Positions 25,443 through 34,945 of a stretch of DNA of 64,000 bases are shown in pieces; within the stretch, counting starts at the first letter, position 1; each line of letters begins with the position of its first letter. The stretch is taken from NCBI RefSeq assembly GCF_037138995.1, contig NZ_JBAXHI010000004.1, forward strand, positions 1 to 64,000, given 5' to 3'. The notes beneath the pieces were generated by a model. The model was given only the letters and a program-made list of their open reading frames with translations, did no database searches and had not been told where the DNA came from. A program made the translations under genes and the position numbers. The DNA comes from Chlorohelix sp037138995. Its GTDB lineage: Bacteria > Chloroflexota > Chloroflexia > Chloroheliales > Chloroheliaceae.

Positions 25443-27737
25443 TTACTGACTGGATAAAGGTGTAATTGCTAAATCACTGAACATTGCCAGTGGATTATTA
25501 AAAAACTCACCGCTAAAAGAAGCTTTATCTCCGAATTTCCCCGTAGCGAAACCCATATTTCCTCCTAACGGGGGATTCTGGAGCGGCACACTGATTAAAT
25601 CCAACCCCCGCGTTTTTATTTTAAGATAACCAGCGGTTGCTTCAAGACTAAACCGCAAATTCCCGCTATTTATATTGAAAATATTACTTGTTGTCCATGG
25701 CACAATCTCGCTCCAACTATCCCCAGTACGTTCAAGCACTGCAAAGGCGCTACCGCTTACGCAGAACATGTAATAAGCAGTAGCGCTGCGTTGCCAGAAT
25801 AATAACCCGTAAAAATAACCATCTTCTTTAACCAAATTTGAGAATCCTGCCGTGAAATCTATTTTGAACTCACGGTAAATCCGATTTGAATACACACTCC
25901 AGTTAAGTTCGTTTGGCTTGCCTACCCTAACAAAATAGGCAGTTGTGCCATCAGGCAAGGAGCCGTAATACGCCTGATAATTATCCGGCAAACCTCCTCG
26001 ATAATCGGTAAAGTTGTCGTTCACAACCGGTCCAGCTACATCAGCCCCTAATAATTCTGCAACGCCACCCTGTAACGCCGCAATTGCTCCAAAATGAGCT
26101 TCTCCCCATCCGATGGCGTTTGGGTCTTCGCTCTTGAAGGGCTGAATGTTGCGGTGAAGATAAGTTTCCAATTGGTTCGCGTTCAAAGTCGGTGCTGCGC
26201 TCAAAATTACTGCGGCTATACCGGCTACTTGTGGCGCTGCCGCGCTTGTTCCACTGAACACCTGATTTTGCCCAATGCTACGCAATGTTACCCCTGTTGG
26301 CGCGACCATTTCCGGCTTCTTGCGTCCATCCTGAGTAGGTCCTCGGCTACTGTAGGACTCAAGCGCATTGTCACGCCAAGATATTGCGCCAACTGTAATT
26401 GCCCCTTTTGCATCACCGGGAGTAGCAAGGCTACCCGATGGGTCATATTCCTCGAAACTAGCGTTATAGGCATACAGGTTAAAGCGCACACCCTCGCCAC
26501 CTTTACCCGCGTTACGCACCTGAATATAATAATTCTGGTTTGGCGCCGCGAGAAATGGCGCCAATTCAACCGGGGGCTTATTGCTGCCTTCTCCCTGCAA
26601 GTTACGAGAACTGCCTTTAGGCTGCTTATTCTCATCCAAAATGTAAAGGTCTAGATTCGTTGTTGGCGCGTCCCAATTCTCATCCCACCGCAACGAAACC
26701 CAGCAATTATCCGAAGTCGCGGTAAACTTCAGGGTTATTGCTCCCTCAGTATTACCAAAGCGGTTAAAGCCGTTGCTATCAGCCTTGAAATTGCCTGAAT
26801 AATGCGCCCGCCCGTAGTTACCCGCCGATACAACTGGCAATGCCCCCGCGTTTCGCGCCTCAGTCAGCTTTGAAGAAAGTAGGCTGCTACCATCGGTGGG
26901 CCACAAACCGCCCCACGCCAGCGAAACTTGAATAATCTGTACTTGGTTTTCCATCAGCCAATTTACTGCTCTGGCAAATCCGACCTCATCTTCGATAGCC
27001 GCCAAATACAATGGAGCTTCCGGGGCGTAGCTACTAATTATTTCCGATACCGCTACGCCATGTTTTCCAGAGCCTTCTCCATCGCCATAAATGAAGGATT
27101 TGAAGGTTACTTGATTGCGCGGCGGCAGCCCATTTCCGAAGTAATTGCGGAATCCGGCAAAACCACTATCTATTATTCCTACTCTAACACCGTTACCGTT
27201 ATAACCAGCCTGTTGCCAAACTTCTGCCCCTGTCGCTTTCAACCCTTCCTGCGGTACAAAAATATCGGCGGTGGGCGGTTGGAGAATCACTTTTAAATCG
27301 CGTACTGCGCTTAAAGAGCCTAGGTCATTCCAGAAATCTTGTTGCCCACTGCGTCTGACTAGTTCCGGTAGGCTGACCCGTATTGACATGTAACGTTCGT
27401 AGGCAGCCGTCAGAGTTGCTCCCATCTGTTCTAGCTTTTGCCTAACAGGCAGCAAGTTTGTGCTGCTATCTAGCGTTATCTCAAAACGCACCCTATCTTG
27501 CTCATCTAGCAAACCGCTTTCGTGGGCGAATTGTCTAGCTGCTTCCAGACCGCCCGTGTTGTACTTTAGCAATAAATCCGATAGTATCGTATCGGTCTTG
27601 CTGTCAATAACTACCGGGCGTGGTGCAGGAGTAGGGTCTGCGCCGCAAGCCAATAGCAATAGGTTGGTGAGTAACACCCCTATAAGGAAAAAAACGGGCG
27701 GTAACCCGCGTTTTATTACCGACCATTTTAATAGCAT
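25443..27737 (-). CDS. subtilisin-family (S8) serine protease lipoprotein with C-terminal jelly-roll domain
   Basis: 764 residues. The lipoprotein signal ends LLLLAC (Cys31), so the enzyme is anchored outside. A prodomain-like region (about 60-150) precedes the catalytic domain. The triad is Asp190 in GIIDSGF, His226 in GKHGVAV and Ser498 in SGTSAAAPQVAG; VSAGNYG carries the oxyanion Asn. A beta-sandwich insertion sits inside the protease (about 330-415, TLKFTATSDNCWVSLRWDEN and TNLDLYILDE). Residues about 590-760 form a DUF1080/LamG-like jelly-roll (NDNFTDYRGGLPDNYQ, YGLLFWQRSATAYYMFCV). It starts 21 bases after the PP2C stop codon, so the two are probably co-transcribed. The substrate is unknown. 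Confidence 0.85.
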   Translation of the reverse strand: MLLKWSVIKRGLPPVFFLIGVLLTNLLLLACGADPTPAPRPVVIDSKTDTILSDLLLKYNTGGLEAARQFAHESGLLDEQDRVRFEITLDSSTNLLPVRQKLEQMGATLTAAYERYMSIRVSLPELVRRSGQQDFWNDLGSLSAVRDLKVILQPPTADIFVPQEGLKATGAEVWQQAGYNGNGVRVGIIDSGFAGFRNYFGNGLPPRNQVTFKSFIYGDGEGSGKHGVAVSEIISSYAPEAPLYLAAIEDEVGFARAVNWLMENQVQIIQVSLAWGGLWPTDGSSLLSSKLTEARNAGALPVVSAGNYGRAHYSGNFKADSNGFNRFGNTEGAITLKFTATSDNCWVSLRWDENWDAPTTNLDLYILDENKQPKGSSRNLQGEGSNKPPVELAPFLAAPNQNYYIQVRNAGKGGEGVRFNLYAYNASFEEYDPSGSLATPGDAKGAITVGAISWRDNALESYSSRGPTQDGRKKPEMVAPTGVTLRSIGQNQVFSGTSAAAPQVAGIAAVILSAAPTLNANQLETYLHRNIQPFKSEDPNAIGWGEAHFGAIAALQGGVAELLGADVAGPVVNDNFTDYRGGLPDNYQAYYGSLPDGTTAYFVRVGKPNELNWSVYSNRIYREFKIDFTAGFSNLVKEDGYFYGLLFWQRSATAYYMFCVSGSAFAVLERTGDSWSEIVPWTTSNIFNINSGNLRFSLEATAGYLKIKTRGLDLISVPLQNPPLGGNMGFATGKFGDKASFSGEFFNNPLAMFSDLAITPLSSQ

Positions 27738-27758
27738 AAATCTTATACAAAAATAGGT

Positions 27759-29471
27759 CTAACTCCGGGGTGTTGTAGCGCTGGGCGGCAAAGGCGCTGC
27801 CCCTGAAGAAGATGGTTCCACCTCACCCCGCAAACCGCTTTCGGCAGTTTCTAGGCTGTAAAGCATCTTCAGGACACCGGAGTCGAATTTAAGTTGTACG
27901 CCGGAACCGACATTAACACTATTATCCTCGATACGTAAATCTTTACTGCTGAATTTTAACCCAAATGTTTCGGCGGGCTGGCTTTGGCAAATAGCGTTGA
28001 CAATATAAGTGGAGGCGGCTAATTCAAGGTTGGCATCCTTAGAGGTACTGAATACAAAATACTGTTTACCATCAAGGATTTGGTCTCCCACGTAGCCTAA
28101 TGATAGTCCAGAACTGGGACCACGCTCAAGCCTAAATACACAATCCTTAGCCTCTACAGTTGAGGACCACCCTGTAACGGTCAGCCATATTTCAAGCCGC
28201 TTTATTTGGCTTCGGTCAAGCTGAATACCCGGTGAAACGGGCGGGATTGGCGCGTTACCGCCAGAGACAGCGGGATTGGTAGTAGCTACGGCTACGGGCA
28301 GCGCGTCTGTTTTGGTAACAGCCGCCGCAGCGGGGGTAACAGTTGGAATTATAGTTTGCGCCGAATTGGCGGTATTGATAGCAGTAGTAGTAGTCGGGGT
28401 TTGGGTTTGGGTTGCGTTTCCCGAAGTGGCTGCGTTGGAATTAAAGTATAAAAATGCCCCAATTGCCGCCGCTGCCAACAAAACAAATAAAGCCGCAAAA
28501 ATAAAGCCACCTGAGCCTTTGGATTTTTTAACCGACACAGTAGTCTGAACAGTAGGCTTATTATCAAGCGGGGCGGGAACTTTTAGAGTTTCTGCGGCAT
28601 TAGGAGTGCGAGTGGTTATTTGGTCAATTGCGGGAATTTCCAAAGTAGCGGCATTGCCGTTGGTTTGTGGGCTAGTAGCGCCAAGAAATGAGGGTATTAC
28701 CGAACCCACTTCTTTAATTCCAATCAATAATACGCTGATGTTGTCACTGCCCCCGCGTGAGTTAGCAAGGTCAATCAACTCCTGCGAGGCTTTTTGAAGA
28801 CTAGGTGCTGCCGCTACAATTGTACCCAACTCCATTTCTTTGACCAGTCCATGCAATCCGTCCGAACACAAAAGAATTACATCCCCCTGTTGGAGTTCTT
28901 GCTCAAAAAGATCGGGTTCAACTTCGTCTCGATGCCCGATAGCGCGAGTGATGATATTGCGGATAAGGCTTTTTGAAGCTTGTTCGGGGGTTAGCGCACC
29001 CATTTCAATCTGTTCCTGCACCAACGAATGGTCGCGGGTAATACGTAACGGAACCCCTTTCCTGATAAGATAGGTACGACTATCCCCGACATTACCCACC
29101 AATACCCGATTACCTTTAACTACCGCAATGGTCAGAGTAGTACCCATCTGCCCCATGCCCGGTTCGGTACCGGCTTTATAAACCTCAGCGTTGGTAGTAA
29201 TGATGGCTTGCATCAGGTCATTATCAAGCCGCCCCGAACTAGGACCGTTGTAATATCGGTCAAAAAGGGTATTTACTGCCAATTCGCTGGCAATTTCACC
29301 GGCAGCATAACCCCCCATGCCATCGGCTACGGCAAAGAGATGCCCTTTTTCTTCCACCTTAAGCGGGTCAAAGGCAGGTTCACCTTTTATTAAAAGGTCG
29401 CCGAGGTAATCTTCATTATGTTCACGTTTGCGTCCTACATCGGTAAGCGCAACAGGGTCAAGCTTGAGCAA
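27759..29471 (-). CDS. PP2C-type Ser/Thr phosphatase with one membrane span and extracytoplasmic domain
   Basis: 570 residues. Residues 1 to about 255 are a complete PP2C phosphatase: DVGRKREHNEDYLGDL, FAVADGMGGYAAGEIAS, TTLTIAVVKGNRVLVGNVGD, ILLCSDGLHGLV and GSDNISVLLIG hold the metal-binding Asp residues. After a linker with 'TLEIPA'/'TLKVPA' threonines comes a membrane span (about 330-350, GGFIFAALFVLLAAAAIGAF). A Thr/Ala-rich stretch and an extracytoplasmic beta domain (about 425-540) follow. The phosphatase faces the cytosol and the tail faces out. A TTG start at 29471 is used because GGAGGG sits eight bases upstream. It presumably reverses phosphorylation read by the FHA proteins; no kinase gene is nearby. 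Confidence 0.85.
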   Translation of the reverse strand: MLKLDPVALTDVGRKREHNEDYLGDLLIKGEPAFDPLKVEEKGHLFAVADGMGGYAAGEIASELAVNTLFDRYYNGPSSGRLDNDLMQAIITTNAEVYKAGTEPGMGQMGTTLTIAVVKGNRVLVGNVGDSRTYLIRKGVPLRITRDHSLVQEQIEMGALTPEQASKSLIRNIITRAIGHRDEVEPDLFEQELQQGDVILLCSDGLHGLVKEMELGTIVAAAPSLQKASQELIDLANSRGGSDNISVLLIGIKEVGSVIPSFLGATSPQTNGNAATLEIPAIDQITTRTPNAAETLKVPAPLDNKPTVQTTVSVKKSKGSGGFIFAALFVLLAAAAIGAFLYFNSNAATSGNATQTQTPTTTTAINTANSAQTIIPTVTPAAAAVTKTDALPVAVATTNPAVSGGNAPIPPVSPGIQLDRSQIKRLEIWLTVTGWSSTVEAKDCVFRLERGPSSGLSLGYVGDQILDGKQYFVFSTSKDANLELAASTYIVNAICQSQPAETFGLKFSSKDLRIEDNSVNVGSGVQLKFDSGVLKMLYSLETAESGLRGEVEPSSSGAAPLPPSATTPRS

Positions 29472-29551
29472 TTATCTATCCCTCCGAAACGTGGGCATCG
29501 GCACAACCAGAAATACGCCGGAAAACTTTAAGGGTAACAACCCCTTTACCT

Positions 29552-30805
29552 TTAGCTAAATTGGAGTGAATCCAGAATATCTCCAAAAGTGTTTTCAAAG
29601 GAGCTGAATTTGCTTTTCTCTGCGCCCAGTTCAATCAAATAAGCGTCCTTGTTTGAATTTTGGGTCAAAAGAATATATTCGTAATAGGTTTGTGAATTCT
29701 GGTTTGGATATTCTACCTCGAAAGTTACTAAGCCATTGCGCTTGACTTCCGGTTGAACCGTGACAGTAAGCTTTGAGTTCTGGTTTTTGAAGGCGGTGAT
29801 AAATTGATCGGCACGCGCTGTCAAGTCTCCGCCCAATCCGGGAAAGCGTAGGATTGATACAAAAGCTCCATCTGGACTGATGCCTTGTATAGTTCCTACG
29901 TTATTTGTTTCTTCACGCGAACTGGTTTTCCAGTCGTCAGGAAAAGTAACGCTAACGCCAAAATTATTAACTGTACCTCCCGACCCGCCAACTGAGGCTA
30001 CGGTTGTAACCCTAACAATTGGTGCGGTAGTAGCCCCCCCTGCAACCGTAGAAGGCGCTGGTGATGGCGGCGGCGCGTTGGTGCCGCTTGCTCCGGTAGC
30101 AACGGTAGTCGCTATAATGGCGGTTGTGACTGCCCTAGTTGTATTATTCGCTCCTCCAGTGGTGTTGGCTATCCCTGTAACACCGGAAGCGGTGGTATTG
30201 GATATTGCCGTACCGCCGGAAGTTGGCGTGTTATCCTTGTTACCGTTCAGGATAAAAAATCCCGCTGCGGCACCACCACCAACCAATACCAGCAAAGCCA
30301 CAATCAACACAATTATGCCACCGCCGCCCTTTTTCTTAGGAGCGGGAGCAGGCGCATAAGGTTGGTAAGCTTGTGGCTGATAAGCCTGCGGTTGGTAGGC
30401 TTGAGGTTGGGGTTGTACAGGAGGCACGCTATAAGGTTGGTAAGCCTGCGGTTGGGCAGGGTAAACCGGGGGTTGCATTGGCGCTCTTGGCATCGCCATC
30501 TGGGTAGGGGCGACAGTTGCCGCAAATTGCATGCTACTATCACCGATTTTAATATTATCTCCCGGTTGCAAAGCGCGGAGAGTGTTCGGCGTTAACCGTT
30601 GGTTATTGACATAACTTCCGTTAGCAGAACCTAAATCGATTATAAATATAGTACCGTTACGGTTTTCAAATTGGGCGTGCCGGCGAGATATTTGCGAATC
30701 ATTCAGAAGAATATCACAACCAACCTGCCTACCCAAAACCACTAGCTGGCTATCTAAGTTGAAAGACTTTCCAGCGTCCGAACCGCTCTGCACGATTAGC
30801 TGCAT
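29552..30805 (-). CDS. transmembrane FHA-domain protein with extracytoplasmic PsbP/DUF1795-like domain
   Basis: 417 residues. N-terminal FHA domain (1-95): LVVLGRQVGCDILLNDSQIS, RRHAQFENRNGTIFIIDLGS, ANGSYVNNQRL. A Pro/Gln/Tyr-rich stretch with AYQPQ units follows, then KKKGGGG and a membrane span (about 165-190). A Thr/Ala/Gly spacer leads to a C-terminal beta domain (about 285-417, VSVTFPDDWKTSSREETNN, DQFITAFKNQNSKLTVTVQ). That domain resembles the PsbP/DUF1795 fold used in many exported lipoproteins. FHA should read phosphothreonine inside the cell while the C-terminal domain lies outside. It is the first gene of the minus-strand cluster that continues through PP2C, S8 and the second FHA protein. 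Confidence 0.8.
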   Translation of the reverse strand: MQLIVQSGSDAGKSFNLDSQLVVLGRQVGCDILLNDSQISRRHAQFENRNGTIFIIDLGSANGSYVNNQRLTPNTLRALQPGDNIKIGDSSMQFAATVAPTQMAMPRAPMQPPVYPAQPQAYQPYSVPPVQPQPQAYQPQAYQPQAYQPYAPAPAPKKKGGGGIIVLIVALLVLVGGGAAAGFFILNGNKDNTPTSGGTAISNTTASGVTGIANTTGGANNTTRAVTTAIIATTVATGASGTNAPPPSPAPSTVAGGATTAPIVRVTTVASVGGSGGTVNNFGVSVTFPDDWKTSSREETNNVGTIQGISPDGAFVSILRFPGLGGDLTARADQFITAFKNQNSKLTVTVQPEVKRNGLVTFEVEYPNQNSQTYYEYILLTQNSNKDAYLIELGAEKSKFSSFENTFGDILDSLQFS

Positions 30806-31120
30806 TTTTGGCTCCCGTTCTGGCTATTTGAGGATTTCTTTGCCGCACAAGTGAATTATTTATTATCCCTTAAGAGTGGGATTTCTGCTCAAAATTGACG
30901 CTGTGAAGCCTTGTTATATTCTAAGGTATCCCATAAATAAAATCAATAGTGACCGAATCGGGTTCAGGGCGATTCAGAGAATAATACTTTTTACAATCGG
31001 TGAACACAACCTCCTGGTAAAGAGTAAAATTTCGGAGAGGGTAGCAAGTTCAAATTGTTAAACACTGAATCGCCTTGAGAGGCATTAGGCAACAGTTTTA
31101 CATTTACCTAAAGCTATAGT
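30806..31120. other. intergenic region (315 bases)
   Basis: Lies between the leftward FHA gene and the decayed tnpB. No convincing ORF, promoter, tRNA or terminal palindrome was seen. It should hold the promoter of the FHA cluster and any left end of the former IS element, but neither could be marked by eye. Confidence 0.4.
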
Positions 31121-31730
31121 ATGATTGTTCTTATGCGAAAAGCTTTTATGTGCAGGATATTCCCCAACAAACGAACCTCGCACATTCTTGAGGCAAGCCT
31201 TGAAGAGTGTTGCTGGCTTTACAACGATACTTTGAGCTTTCGTAAAAAGGCGTTGGAAGAAGAAAAACGTATTGCCAATTACTACGAAACCAAACGGCGT
31301 ATTCCTGTACTTAAAGCCTCTCTCCCATCTTTGGCAACCGAGCACAGTCAGGTACTTCAAAATGTTACCGAACGGGTAGAACTGGCTTTCCAAACCTATT
31401 TTCGGCGGGTTAAATCGGGCGACAAAGAACCCGGTTATCCCCGTTTTAAGGGCTGTTGAAGTAGAACCTAAACGCTTGCCTAAACTTGAGAGCGTTGTGG
31501 GTATAGACGTTGGGCTTAACACCTTTGCCACCCTCTCGGATGAAACTGAGATTGCGAACCCATGCTTCTTTCGCAATGTTGCTTAGCAAAGCGGAAGAGG
31601 CTGGCTACACTTTATTGCTGTAACCCCTGCCTACACTAGCCAAACCTGTAGTAAATGTGGTCACAGGCTTTTGGACAAGCTCACACTTTCTGATATTTTA
31701 CGAGTCGAGAACCAGCATAGAACGGATTGA
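31121..31730 (+). pseudogene. tnpB: decayed tnpB (IS200/IS605-type OrfB)
   Basis: Three pieces of one TnpB are visible. 31121-31459 encodes the N-terminal helical part (RIFPNKRTSHILEASLEECC, WLYNDTLSFRKK) and stops just after YPRFKG. 31458-31586 encodes the first RuvC segment ESVVGIDVGLNTFATLSDE with its catalytic Asp. After a stop and a frameshift, about 31590-31730 encodes VTPAYTSQTCSKCGHRLLDK, half of the zinc ribbon. The middle of the RuvC domain and the second CxxC are gone, so the nuclease cannot be active. No tnpA is present. Confidence 0.85.
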
Positions 31731-31735
31731 ACCGG

Positions 31736-32344
31736 ATGGAAAAATTTGGAAACGCGCAGGTTAAAAGCCCTGATACCAGACAACCCGTTGTTATTATTGT
31801 ATCGGGACCACCCGCCAGCGGTAAAACCAATCTGGCGTTAAAAATTGCTCAGAATTTTGCTTTGCCCTATTTTAACAAGGATAGTATTAAAGAAATACTA
31901 TTTGATAAGTTGGGCTGGGGCGATATTGCTAGGTCTCGAAAACTGAATTTTGCCAGCATGGAAATTTTGTATCAAATAGCAGGGGCGCAACTCGTCGCGA
32001 AATGCAATCATATTCTCGAATGCAATTTCAAACCAGAATTCGATACGTCCCGCTTTCTGGATTTACAAAAGCAATATGGCTGTAAATATATTCAGATACA
32101 ATGTATTGCTGAAGGGGCTGTGTTGCTGGAACGATTTAGGCAGCGTGCCAAATCGGGTATCCGCCATCCCGGACACGTGGATCACGAAATTGAAAGCTAT
32201 CTTGAGCCACTTCTATTAAGGGGACGGCAGGGCAATCTGGAAATTGGCGATAGCTTGTTTGAAGTAGATACAACTGACTTTTCAAAAATAAATTATCAAG
32301 CTCTGTTCGATTTTATCTCTACTCAGCTTACAATAGAACGCTAA
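31736..32344 (+). CDS. P-loop kinase-like ATPase (AAA_33 / zeta-toxin-like fold)
   Basis: About 202 residues, cytosolic. The Walker A is VSGPPASGKTNLALKIA, followed by LPYFNKDSIKEILFDKLGWG, a layout shared by small-molecule and polynucleotide kinases of the AAA_33 group. The lid region has LERFRQRAKSGIRHPGHVDH with arginines expected to hold phosphate, and the segment ISTQLTIER ends it. Substrate unknown; homologues include chloramphenicol phosphotransferase-like and uridine-kinase-like proteins. ATG 31736 is chosen; a TTG at 31727 overlaps the end of the tnpB relic. No toxin or antitoxin partner is adjacent, so a zeta-toxin role is not favoured. Confidence 0.7.
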   Translation: MEKFGNAQVKSPDTRQPVVIIVSGPPASGKTNLALKIAQNFALPYFNKDSIKEILFDKLGWGDIARSRKLNFASMEILYQIAGAQLVAKCNHILECNFKPEFDTSRFLDLQKQYGCKYIQIQCIAEGAVLLERFRQRAKSGIRHPGHVDHEIESYLEPLLLRGRQGNLEIGDSLFEVDTTDFSKINYQALFDFISTQLTIER

Positions 32345-32580
32345 GCTGATGTATAGCGGTCAGGTTTCGGTTATAGTAAAATGGCAAGCTTGAACAGCTA
32401 TTGGGCAGGATTTTTCTTTTTAAAGCATTGGTATATACTCAAAACCTAGTGGGAAGCAAAAATATCGGACACTAATTAATAAAATTATATGCCTTTGTAA
32501 GGCAATTCGTAACAATAATATTGTATTTTTAATTGATATATTGATTGATAATTTATCATAATAATAATGAAATAGAACAG

Positions 32581-34941
32581 ATGAAGCAAATATTTGTCTT
32601 AGGCGCTTACGGTCAGAATAACATCGGAGATGATGCGCTACTTGAAGTATTTAAAGAGCAACTTAAAGAATATAATCTCATATTTAATTCTGCCCGTCCT
32701 GCTGATACCGAAAAACGGTTTGGGGTAAAAACAGTTCCAACCTATTTATCAATACCACGCTTTGCCCGCCCTAAGGCTTTTTCCCGCTCGCAAGCAATTG
32801 TATTTGGCGGGGGCAGTTTGCTAAAGGAAATTGAAGGCAGCAAACTACGTAAAATCGCCTATTTACTGCGTATAATTCTGCTGTTGATAGCTGCCCGCAT
32901 ATTTGGTAAAAAAACCTTTATGCTGGGGGTTGGCATGGGACCGCTACATGGAAAGATATACAAAAGGTTATCCTTGTTTGCGGCAAATATGACCGACTTA
33001 ATCTGTGTACGTGATAACGCTTCGGCTTTACTCCTACAAGAGTTAGGCGTAAAAAGTAAGGTGTTGGTAACAGCCGATCCGGTATTTTTGATGCAGCCGG
33101 CCGAACTAAAACCAGAAAACGCCTTTCCCTTTGAAAATACCGAAAATCCTATCGTAATAGCAATTCCAAGATACTCACTTGGAAAAGAAGAAAAACGCGC
33201 TTTTGCAGAAGCCTGTGACCTTATGGTCGAACGCTACGCAGCACGAATTTTATTAATACCCTTTCAAGTAGGTTTTTCCAAAAAATTTGATGATGTAGCG
33301 GCTTCGGAAGAAATCAAAAGTATGATGCGCTACGGGCAAGAAGCCCGAATATGGACTGTTTCTGAACCGCGTGTAGCTTTAGCCGCCTTTAAGAGAGCGA
33401 ATTTGATTTTAAGCGCGAGGCTTCATGGCTTAATTTTCGGCGCTATACAAAATGTCCCACTTGTAGCAATTAATTATGAAGTAAAAGTGGGCAATTTTAT
33501 GTCCGAACTTGGCTTGAGCCGACTTTCACTTACTGCACAGGAGCTAAAAGAAGGTAAATTAAAAGCGGTAATTGAAACAGCATGGCAAATGCGCCAGAAT
33601 ATTTCCCTCCAAATTTCAAACCGAGTAGCGGACATCAAAAAGAAAGCGTCTTCAAATTTTGAAGCGGCACGCAAGGAAGCTGAGTCACCAAAAGGCAGCA
33701 GCATAATTAAAAGTGGCTCAATCCTTCTGGTAAGCACCACCATTGTAAATGCCGGAAACTATATTTCAAATCTGCTACTCGGCAGATGGCTAGGACCGGC
33801 AGGGTTTGCCGATTTCAGCTTAATGGTAACACTTTTACTGGTAGTAGCTTTTATTAGCTCTACCCTGCAAATGGTTTCTGCCAAATTCACCGCAATGTAC
33901 GCGGCTGAACGCCAACCCGCTAAAATTTATGCGGTACGTGCTTTGATAGGAAAATGGGCATGGGGTTTAGGCATATTACTGGGCTTGATACTGGGCTTGG
34001 GCGCACCATTATGGGCTAGTTTCTTCTCTACTGCTTCACCCCTTCCATTTGTTGTTTTGAGTATTGGTTTGCCTATATATCTAGCGTTGGGAGTTGATAG
34101 AGGTGTTTTGCAAGGGCGTATCCATTTCGGCACACTTTCGCTGAGTTATCAGAGTGAAATGTGGACTCGCTTAATCGGAATTATTATATTAGTAGCGCTT
34201 GGCTTTGCGGTAAACGGAGCGGTTGGGGCAATAACCCTATCGCTTGCTGTTTCATGGCTGGTTTCAACCAAAGCACGCAGCGGTTTGCCAAAAGGTGAGA
34301 AACTAACCCGCAAAGAAAAACTCCATATTCTGACTTATTCTGGTCCTGTTTGTGCCGCATTAATCGGACAAGTAGTAATAAATAACAGCGATATATTGAT
34401 GGTCAAGCACTTTTTTGTTTCACAAGAGGCGGGACATTATGCGGCAGTTGCCTTAATCGGACGCATTGTATTTTTCGCTACTTGGTCAATTGTAACCATT
34501 CTTTTCCCCATAGTGGCGCAAGCTCACCAGAAAGGGAAACCTCATCGGCACTATCTTTGGATTGGGCTAGGTATAGTTGGAGCAATCTCAAGCATTATAG
34601 TGTTGGCTACGATAATTATTCCAAACCAAATTATTCTGGTTCTTTTTGGTGAAAGTTATTTGGAGGATGCTGGTCTTTTGTGGCTTTACGCTCTTTTAAC
34701 TGCCGTTTACGCTATGGCTAATGTGGTTATCAATTATCGCCTTTCGCTGGGAAATGGAGCGGGAAGCTTTTTTGCGGTGCTGGCGGGGATTTGCCAAGTT
34801 GGTGGAATATGGCTGTTCCACACTGAATTATCCCATATAATTATTGTACAATTGGTAGTTATGAGTGGCTTACTGTTGGCATTACTGGTCTGGGATTATT
34901 TCATGACACGCCGTTCAAAAAGTGTAGTAGCGCTAGGATAG
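32581..34941 (+). CDS. csaB: fusion of CsaB-type polysaccharide pyruvyl transferase and a MATE-like flippase
   Basis: About 787 residues from ATG 32581 (MKQIFVLGAYG); an upstream ATG at 32545 adds a non-conserved stretch. Residues 1 to about 355 form the pyruvyl transferase: GAYGQNNIGDDALLEVF, FGGGSLLKEIEGSKLRK, FMLGVGMGPLHGKIYK, SARLHGLIFGAIQNVPLVAI. CsaB adds pyruvate ketals to wall polymers. After a short linker, residues about 375-787 form a 12-14 span polysaccharide exporter (ILLVSTTIVNAGNYISNLLL, RWLGPAGFADFSLMVTLLL). The frame is continuous with no stop, and both halves are full length. The fused enzyme could pyruvylate and export the same lipid-linked glycan. It is four bases from the next gene. 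Confidence 0.85.
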   Translation: MKQIFVLGAYGQNNIGDDALLEVFKEQLKEYNLIFNSARPADTEKRFGVKTVPTYLSIPRFARPKAFSRSQAIVFGGGSLLKEIEGSKLRKIAYLLRIILLLIAARIFGKKTFMLGVGMGPLHGKIYKRLSLFAANMTDLICVRDNASALLLQELGVKSKVLVTADPVFLMQPAELKPENAFPFENTENPIVIAIPRYSLGKEEKRAFAEACDLMVERYAARILLIPFQVGFSKKFDDVAASEEIKSMMRYGQEARIWTVSEPRVALAAFKRANLILSARLHGLIFGAIQNVPLVAINYEVKVGNFMSELGLSRLSLTAQELKEGKLKAVIETAWQMRQNISLQISNRVADIKKKASSNFEAARKEAESPKGSSIIKSGSILLVSTTIVNAGNYISNLLLGRWLGPAGFADFSLMVTLLLVVAFISSTLQMVSAKFTAMYAAERQPAKIYAVRALIGKWAWGLGILLGLILGLGAPLWASFFSTASPLPFVVLSIGLPIYLALGVDRGVLQGRIHFGTLSLSYQSEMWTRLIGIIILVALGFAVNGAVGAITLSLAVSWLVSTKARSGLPKGEKLTRKEKLHILTYSGPVCAALIGQVVINNSDILMVKHFFVSQEAGHYAAVALIGRIVFFATWSIVTILFPIVAQAHQKGKPHRHYLWIGLGIVGAISSIIVLATIIIPNQIILVLFGESYLEDAGLLWLYALLTAVYAMANVVINYRLSLGNGAGSFFAVLAGICQVGGIWLFHTELSHIIIVQLVVMSGLLLALLVWDYFMTRRSKSVVALG

Positions 34942-34945
34942 CGAT

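Noticed and set aside
24273..30805. A type VII (ESX) secretion locus
   Set aside because: FHA and subtilisin genes fit, but there is no EccC-type ATPase, EccD-type channel or WXG100 protein in the window; kept only as something to check.
31085..31576. 163-residue minus-strand frame
   Set aside because: It is the reverse of the tnpB relic, whose plus-strand pieces match TnpB clearly.
31736..32344. Zeta-type toxin of a toxin-antitoxin pair
   Set aside because: The fold fits, but no small antitoxin gene lies upstream or downstream; a generic small kinase is more likely.
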